Below the pieces are notes generated by a model, which saw only the letters and a program-made list of their open reading frames with translations, did no database searches and was not told where the DNA came from. Positions 58,425 to 64,000 of a stretch of 64,000 bases of DNA are shown one piece after another. Source of the stretch: Gongronella butleri (lineage: Eukaryota > Mucoromycota > Mucoromycetes > Mucorales > Cunninghamellaceae); assembly GCA_025201375.1 (NCBI GenBank), contig JAIWZP010000018.1, positions 124,001 to 188,000 on the forward strand, given 5' to 3'. The position numbers and the translations under genes were made by a program. How positions within the stretch are numbered: the stretch's first letter is position 1; every line of letters begins with the position of its first letter.

Positions 58425-60404
58425 TTAGCGCTCATTCCTTGGCTTTTCGTGTTTCCATTGAAAGTAATCGCACCGGAATTCGTCGCTGTCCTTTTCGGTC
58501 GACGGGCCAATGGGTCTGTTTCGAAAACACAAGAAAAAAAAAACAAAACAAAATGGGCGTTAGAAAATGCCGCGACGCGACGCGCTTTTTTTTTTTTTAT
58601 AATTTTCCCCCTTACAATGAGCAAAGATAAAAGTGTCGGCCCTTGTTTGGCCCCTTTTTGTTGACGGTGTATTCAATGCACGGGGCCTTGTGGCGTGTAC
58701 AAGTGGGCACGGAGCGCGGGCGGAATAATTTTGCCCAATCCTGCTGTTTTTCGTGCCGATTGTCGATTTCGTGGATCATTGCCTGGATATCATCGTCCTC
58801 GGGTACATCTGCCTGTGGCATGTCGTCGCTAAGGGAGCTCTGGGACGTCGTGGTGCTTGTAGGTGCCGAATTAGCGGGTGTGGGCGGCGGCACGGACGAC
58901 GGTGGGCGTGTGGTTGCAAAAAACGAGGCGACGGACCGCTGCGATGAGGACAAGCGCTTGCCTGGCACTGGGACGTTGGTACTGGGCGCCTTGCGCTTGA
59001 GCGACAAGTTAGCTGGCGCAGACGTGGATGACGGTGAGGGCATAAGCGGCGTGGAGGGTATCGGCGCGTCAGATTTCTTGCCAAAGAAGCTGCTTAACTT
59101 CTTTTGTCTGAATTCACTATAATTGGCGGCAAGAAAAGGGCACGTGGATGCCGGTGAAGTGGCGTCGGCGGCCGTGAGCAAGGATCGCAGCGATAAATCG
59201 CCATTTTCGCGTGTATCGTGCAAATCGACGTACACAGGGCAATGGTCAGATCCGAGGATTTCTGGCTGGATGTCCGCCTTGTCCACCCACGGCAAAAGGT
59301 CGCGCGACACAAGCACATAGTCGATTCGTGTCCCGAAATTCGCAGGTCTGCTCATAAAACGCGAAAAAAAAGTGTTTGGGTTGAGTGAAGGAATCCATGG
59401 CACCTTTCACCCCTCCCCTCCTCACTTACCGAGCATTGGTCAGCAGATTCCAGCCTAAAAACAAACAAAAAAAAGAGATAAGGGGTATCCTGACGCGTTC
59501 AAACACGTGTTTGACGCGAATCGATGCGTTTTGACGCGTGTTGACAACGCGCTCGTGGCAAAAAAAAAAACTTACATGTGTACATGCCCTTGCGATCGGG
59601 GAACGAGCGACGGCAGACGTCGACGAGTGGTCCTTTTGGATCGACGAGGTTGTCGAGCCATTGGCGATGTGGCGGCTCCATAAAATCGGTGACGCCCCAA
59701 TCCTTGTTGCTTCCTTCGGGGTCGGCGTGGTCGAGGGTTGAGCGCACGGCATTGATGTCGCCCACGAGGATGACGGCGCGCCCATTGGCGAGCAATTGGT
59801 CGATCTTTTGGAGTGCGCACGCGTGATAATCCATTTTATAATCAAAGCGCGTGTCGTCGCCGCCACCATTGGGGAAATACACGTTGAAAATGACAAAGAG
59901 ACCAAAATCCATGATGAGACAGCGACCCTCTTGGTCGAGCAGCTCGGCAGGCGTGTTGAGCGCGTCCAAAAACTCTGGATCCAGGCCATGTGTTATACGA
60001 TCATCGACACCCACGGGCTGCAGTGGCTGCCTGACGTAGGTGGCCACGCCAGAATATCCGTGCTTGCTCTTGGGGAACGAAAAGTAGCCGTCGTATCCAG
60101 GAACGAGCGCCTGGTCCCTTGTAAGCTTTTGTCGCTGCGTCTTTACTTCTTGTAAACTAATAAAAAAGGGATGAGCTCGCCATTTTCTCTCTTTTACCTT
60201 TTTCTCCTCCATATTTTCTCTTTCCACCTACCAAATAATATCCCCCATGAGCGAGTCAAGCAAGAACTAGCAAAAATAAAGGCCATAAGGCAAAGAAAAC
60301 ATATAAAACACTTGATCGCTTACCTTGTACGACTTGTTGTCCGACCAAGGGTGATATTGCAGCGTCGTAGCGAGGCCATTGACGTTCCAAGTGACGATCC
60401 TCAT
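58425..60404 (-). CDS. APN2: AP endonuclease 2 (Apn2), 514 aa, with zf-GRF and two PIP-box-like motifs
   Basis: Six exons (60404-60324, 60266-60232, 60156-59576, 59454-59430, 59347-58616, 58515-58425) sum to 1545 nt, 515 codons. Catalytic residues of the exonuclease-endonuclease-phosphatase fold are present: TWNVNGL, ICLQEVKTQ, VGDINAV, FGTRIDYVL and GSDHCPVYV. The C-terminal half holds QKKLSSFFGKK and QRSVASFFATT, both fitting the PCNA-binding PIP-box pattern Q-x-x-(L/V)-x-x-F-F. A zf-GRF finger follows, starting CTRHKAPCIEYTVNKKGPNK and ending FRCDYFQWKHEK on the last exon. Apn2 cleaves abasic sites and trims 3' ends in base excision repair. Exons 2 and 4 are only 35 and 25 nt. Confidence 0.94.
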
Positions 60405-61758
60405 CAAGATGTTGTGCAGAAAGACGACAAACAAGCACAAAAAAGAAAAAAAAAAAAAGCAATATGCGCAAAAGAGGTGTCAAAGAAAAAGGCGCGCTCT
60501 TTATTTTGCTGCGCCTGAACACTCCGCCCGCTGCGTGACCGCGCCCCGCACAAAACGCCCTGTGCAAACGCCTTTTATGTGCCCAATTGGTCATTTTGTC
60601 ATTTTGCACACAAATTCCCTGCCACACCCACGCAATTCACACGGTCGATGCCAAAGTAAACAAAAAAATTGCCCTTTCTTCCAGGGCGTGATGGGCAACG
60701 AGAATGGGTGCGACAGAAAAGGGTTGACACCACCAAATCATGCGGTTGTGCTCATTTTCAATGCTTTCTTCCCAAATTAAGAGGTGAGACGTGCCAAAGA
60801 TTTGCATTGTTCAGTGGCACTGAAAAAGAAAAAAAGGCACTCTTGGGTCTGAGTGAAGCGTGTAGCGTCCAATGGCAAGATTTCTGTCAATTATTGCCCG
60901 TCTTTTTGCCCAGTCAGGAAAGGGAATTCCTCTTTTTGGTTGGACCTCCGACCATCGTCGCTGATCCTACTCGGGTCACATGACACGCGTGCAAGAAAAA
61001 AATAAAAATAAAAAAAACAGTTACGGCAGTGCATGAATTATGACGTGTGCTTTTTCTCGATTTTTTTTACACTTGCATCGCGTCATCCGACCTCATGCAG
61101 CTGTCCTCATGGACATTTGTGCTGCTTACACCCCAGTGTTCAAATATAGGATGGGGCCGGCATGGGCCACGCCCCATTGTCAGTTGACGGACCCAGCGCT
61201 TTGGCCAAAAGCCGCAAACACACGCCTCACGTGCAACAATGGCACGCGTCCACGGGTGTTCATTGGGTGGGATGGGTTGTCAAACCATCAGAAAGCTGCG
61301 TAACACCATTACCGGGAGGCCATGGTCGTACTGTACTCGACATGTATGTTTTGTTCACACAAGGGGGGTCGCTTTTGTTCTTTTTTTCTTTTTTGGACGC
61401 GGAGAGCAAGGAGTGAGAGTGGAGGAGTGTGCATTTCTCCTTGGATTTTTTTTCTTACATCATTGGGCATGCACAGGGAGGTTGATGGTTGCAGCCAATG
61501 GGAGTCAAAGTGCGGAAATCAGGCATTGATGAACAAAGGGCTTGTCTCCTTTCTTATCTGTGAAACGGGCGATTTTCATTGGCCAATGTTAAGATTGAGA
61601 TAAACCAAGAGGATCCATTGGCTGGATTTGGCGCTGATAAGAGGGAGACTTCCCGGAAATTGTTATTTATGCTTTGATGTTTTTGTTTTCTCACCTGCTT
61701 TTTTTTTTTTTTTTTCCTTCGCTCTTTTTCTTTTTCTTTTTTTTTCACCTTCTATGTA
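60405..61758. other. Gene-free DNA upstream of APN2 and of the kinase gene
   Basis: Divergent promoter space of 1.35 kb. No gene is recognised; frames around 60669-60983 and 61239-61529 have no domain. The kinase leader (61690-61758) is T-rich. Confidence 0.45.
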
Positions 61759-63234
61759 ATGTACACGTTTTACACTCCCAACCATGACCCATCCTTTTGC
61801 ACCGATTCCAAAAAGAACAAAAACATGACAAGCAACAATAGCACCATCTCGCCGCGACCTGTGCCACTGCACATTGATACGCATTCACTGGGCATCCGCC
61901 TGACGTCGCCGCCCAATGATGCCACGGACGTCATCGGTGCGCTGCCACCCGCGCCTTCTGATGCATCAATGGCTGGGCCTTCTCACCAGCATCCTCATCA
62001 TCATCAATATCATCATCATCATCATACACCACACCCAACACCGCCGCCCTCTGTGGCCACCTCGCCCAACCAAGGCGCACCGACGTTCATGTCCATGAAT
62101 GCCGTTCAATCGCCATCCATGTCCACGTCGTCTTTTTCGTCGTCGTCGTCGGCGTCATCCTCATCCTCACCTTCGCCTTCATCGTCTGCAACATCGACGC
62201 CTGCGCAGACTTACCAGGTCACAAGGCGCAAATCGATCCTCAATCGCAAATCTGGCAGCAATGTCACGTCGCCCGTCACTTGTCAATCGTGGGATCACTT
62301 GGCATCACCCGCAGCCTCTTTTCTTGCCAGCTTTGCGTCGCCTGGTGCGTCATTGGGCGGCATCAATGCATCTGCACCTCTTCTCGAGGAGCAGACCGGC
62401 GATGAAATCGACGATTATGTGATGAATGAGATCATTGGCTATGGAGGGTCGTCGACTGTTCGCAAGGGCTACAGCATCAGCCATGGCCAGCACGTTGCCA
62501 TTAAAATTGTCAAGCGCAGCCATCAAGACGCTCTGGAGCGCGAATTGGCTGTCTGGGCGCCATTGTCACATCCGAACATTTTGCGCCTGCACAAGGTCCT
62601 CGAAACCGACAATGCCACCTATGTCGTGAGCGATTATTGCCCCGAAACGCTGCTGCGGCGCCTGCAACGCGATGTCCATGGCATTCCGCAAGAAACTAAA
62701 AAGCGCTGGTTCGGCCAATTGCTTTCTGCTGTCCATTATTTGCACGACCAATGCCACGTCGTCCACAAGGACATTAAGCTCGACAATATCCTGCTCGATC
62801 AGGACGACAATATCAAATTGTGCGACTTTGGCTTGGCCATGCATCGCCATCACATGACCCCGCCTCATCTGCAAGTCAACAACAATGACCCCGGCCTCTG
62901 CAGCCTGAAGGATGACAAGGACATGGCCCACCAGCCCATCCCGGGCTCGTTGTGCTACTGCTCGCCCGAGCAACTCGCCGCACGCCAAGAACTCACGTGC
63001 CCAAAGACTGACGTCTGGGCCATTGGTGTCGTGTTGTACGCCATGTTTGCCGGCCGCCTCCCCTTTGATGACGAGTACGATTTGCGCCTCCGCCAGGCCA
63101 TCCTTGACGCCAATTATACCATTCCGGACGCCTTTTCCAACGACGTTGCCGATCTCGTCCGCCATTGCCTCGTCAAGGACCCTGCAAACCGCTTTTCCAT
63201 GCAACAAATTTTCGCTCACCCTTGGCTGGCTTAG
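61759..63234 (+). CDS. Serine/threonine protein kinase, 491 aa, intronless
   Basis: A long disordered N-terminus (residues 1-215) has a His-rich stretch (HQHPHHHQYHHHHH) and a Ser run. The kinase domain (about 217-491) has a glycine loop IGYGGSSTVRKGY, catalytic lysine in VAIKIVK, catalytic loop VVHKDIKLDNILL (HKD in place of the usual HRD), DFGLA, activation-segment end CYCSPEQL (SPE in place of APE), DVWAIGVVLYAMFAGRLPFD and a closing RFSMQQIFAHPWLA. All catalytic residues are present, so it should be active. The subfamily is unclear; it resembles the CAMK/SNF1-like branch. An alternative start is the Met at 61825. Substrates are unknown. Confidence 0.88.
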   Translation: MYTFYTPNHDPSFCTDSKKNKNMTSNNSTISPRPVPLHIDTHSLGIRLTSPPNDATDVIGALPPAPSDASMAGPSHQHPHHHQYHHHHHTPHPTPPPSVATSPNQGAPTFMSMNAVQSPSMSTSSFSSSSSASSSSSPSPSSSATSTPAQTYQVTRRKSILNRKSGSNVTSPVTCQSWDHLASPAASFLASFASPGASLGGINASAPLLEEQTGDEIDDYVMNEIIGYGGSSTVRKGYSISHGQHVAIKIVKRSHQDALERELAVWAPLSHPNILRLHKVLETDNATYVVSDYCPETLLRRLQRDVHGIPQETKKRWFGQLLSAVHYLHDQCHVVHKDIKLDNILLDQDDNIKLCDFGLAMHRHHMTPPHLQVNNNDPGLCSLKDDKDMAHQPIPGSLCYCSPEQLAARQELTCPKTDVWAIGVVLYAMFAGRLPFDDEYDLRLRQAILDANYTIPDAFSNDVADLVRHCLVKDPANRFSMQQIFAHPWLA

Positions 63235-63479
63235 GCTTTCCAAAAAAAAAAAAGACTTGGCCCTTCTCTTTTGCTACCCGTGTCCAGTGTCTATTATTAT
63301 ATACCCTTTGTACTTAACACACACCCTTTTACGTCTGACGATGCACCCCCCTTATTTGTCCATATTCACACGAAACAAACTCTAAAAATTGAACTTGTCT
63401 ATTAAAAAAAAAAAAGCTTTGCCGAAGGCAGAAATTCCAAAAACCACAATTTTGCATTTTAGCGCCCCCTTTTGTGAAT

Positions 63480-64000
63480 TGATTCTCTTGTCTGCAAGGT
63501 AATTGGATCGAGCGAGTTTGCGTCAACAACTGTATCATTTACTAAGGCCTGACTTTTGAATATTAAAAAAAAAAATTCCTGTAGCGAAATCGATTTTTCG
63601 AGCTTTTTTCGTTTTGCATGACAACTTGCTTTGTATTTCCAAGCGAATTCGCATAACGAACTGCGCGAGCACATCCCGTTGTACGATGTTATTGCTTGTA
63701 GCACGTCATCACCAACTTTTAGTGCAGTGAAAAGAGCCTGTTTGTTGAAAAATAATTAAACTTTGGTATTTATGATATCTTCAAGTTCCTGATGATGAAA
63801 TCGGCCAAGCAAAAGGTCGAAATGATGTCCAAGGGCGTCTCTATCCACCAGGGAAACGTTTTTGCTCGTTTGCATAACAATTTGGGAAGCCAGGGATTAA
63901 AATCCTGGCAAATACAAGGAAATGTCAAATTCTCAACAACGACCTGATCAACCTCTGCGTTTTCACTTGTTTTTGAAAAGAGGGCAACCGAAATGACCTA
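63480..64000 (+). repeat. Interspersed-repeat copy entering the right window edge
   Basis: The end of the window (63935-64000: caacgacctgatcaacctct, then gaaaagagggcaaccgaaat) matches 19835-19900 and, more loosely, 19190-19240 and 21070-21125. The rest (63480-63930) is AT-rich and without a gene. The copy continues outside the window. Confidence 0.6.

Overview
This is a stretch of fungal nuclear DNA. It holds intron-rich genes for conserved eukaryotic proteins (SAGA Ada2, 26S proteasome Rpn5, COPII Sec13, ribosomal eL24 and eL33, Apn2, kinesin-13, Mpv17), a secreted class III chitinase and a vacuolar-type M28 protease. Introns are short (about 50-250 b), mostly GT-AG, and most carry long A or T runs. 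A DUF8032-type protein and the general gene style suggest an early-diverging fungus, probably Mucoromycota. That placement is inference; the species cannot be fixed from the sequence alone.

Layout. 1-2760 (-): M28 membrane protease, cut by the left edge. 2.8-6.7 kb: gene-free, with an old repeat copy. 6.7-8.9 kb (-): F-box-like protein and a chromodomain-less MRG protein. 11.0-12.6 kb (+): trehalose-phosphatase-type HAD protein. 13.5-16.1 kb (-): 13-exon chitinase. 17.0-18.3 kb (+): 2H phosphoesterase. 18.4-21.3 kb: repeats. 22.5-24.5 kb (-): Golgi-type glycosyltransferase. 25.4-29.0 kb: SEC13 (-) and RPN5 (+), divergent. 29.3-30.0 kb (-): RPL24. 30.2-34.3 kb: repeats and empty DNA. 34.3-45.8 kb: dense genes (DUF8032 protein, ADA2, questin-oxidase-like, FRG1, tetraspanin, MPV17). 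46.5-50.6 kb: a transposon-scarred island. 51.1-63.2 kb: kinesin-13, cysteine-rich secreted protein, RPL33, CYSTM-like protein, APN2 and a protein kinase. The right edge enters another repeat copy.

Exon models were built by hand from splice signals. For nearly every multi-exon gene the exon lengths sum to an intact frame, which is the main support for them. The genes do not form one pathway; this looks like ordinary housekeeping gene space broken by repeat islands.

Most notable points: (1) a 1007-bp foldback element at 48644-49650 with ends TA-CAGTGCCCGG, sitting in about 4 kb that contains some thirty TACAGTA/TACTGTA heptamers. These are exactly the footprints that excision of a Tc1/mariner-type element with CAG...CTG ends would leave, and one can be checked against clean copies of the same host repeat. 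(2) RPL24 seems to need a one-nucleotide exon at 29644. (3) An AT-rich lysine-rich ORF at 48168-48431 looks foreign to its surroundings. (4) A degenerate interspersed repeat family, with an alignable reading frame in several copies, fills most gene-free gaps.
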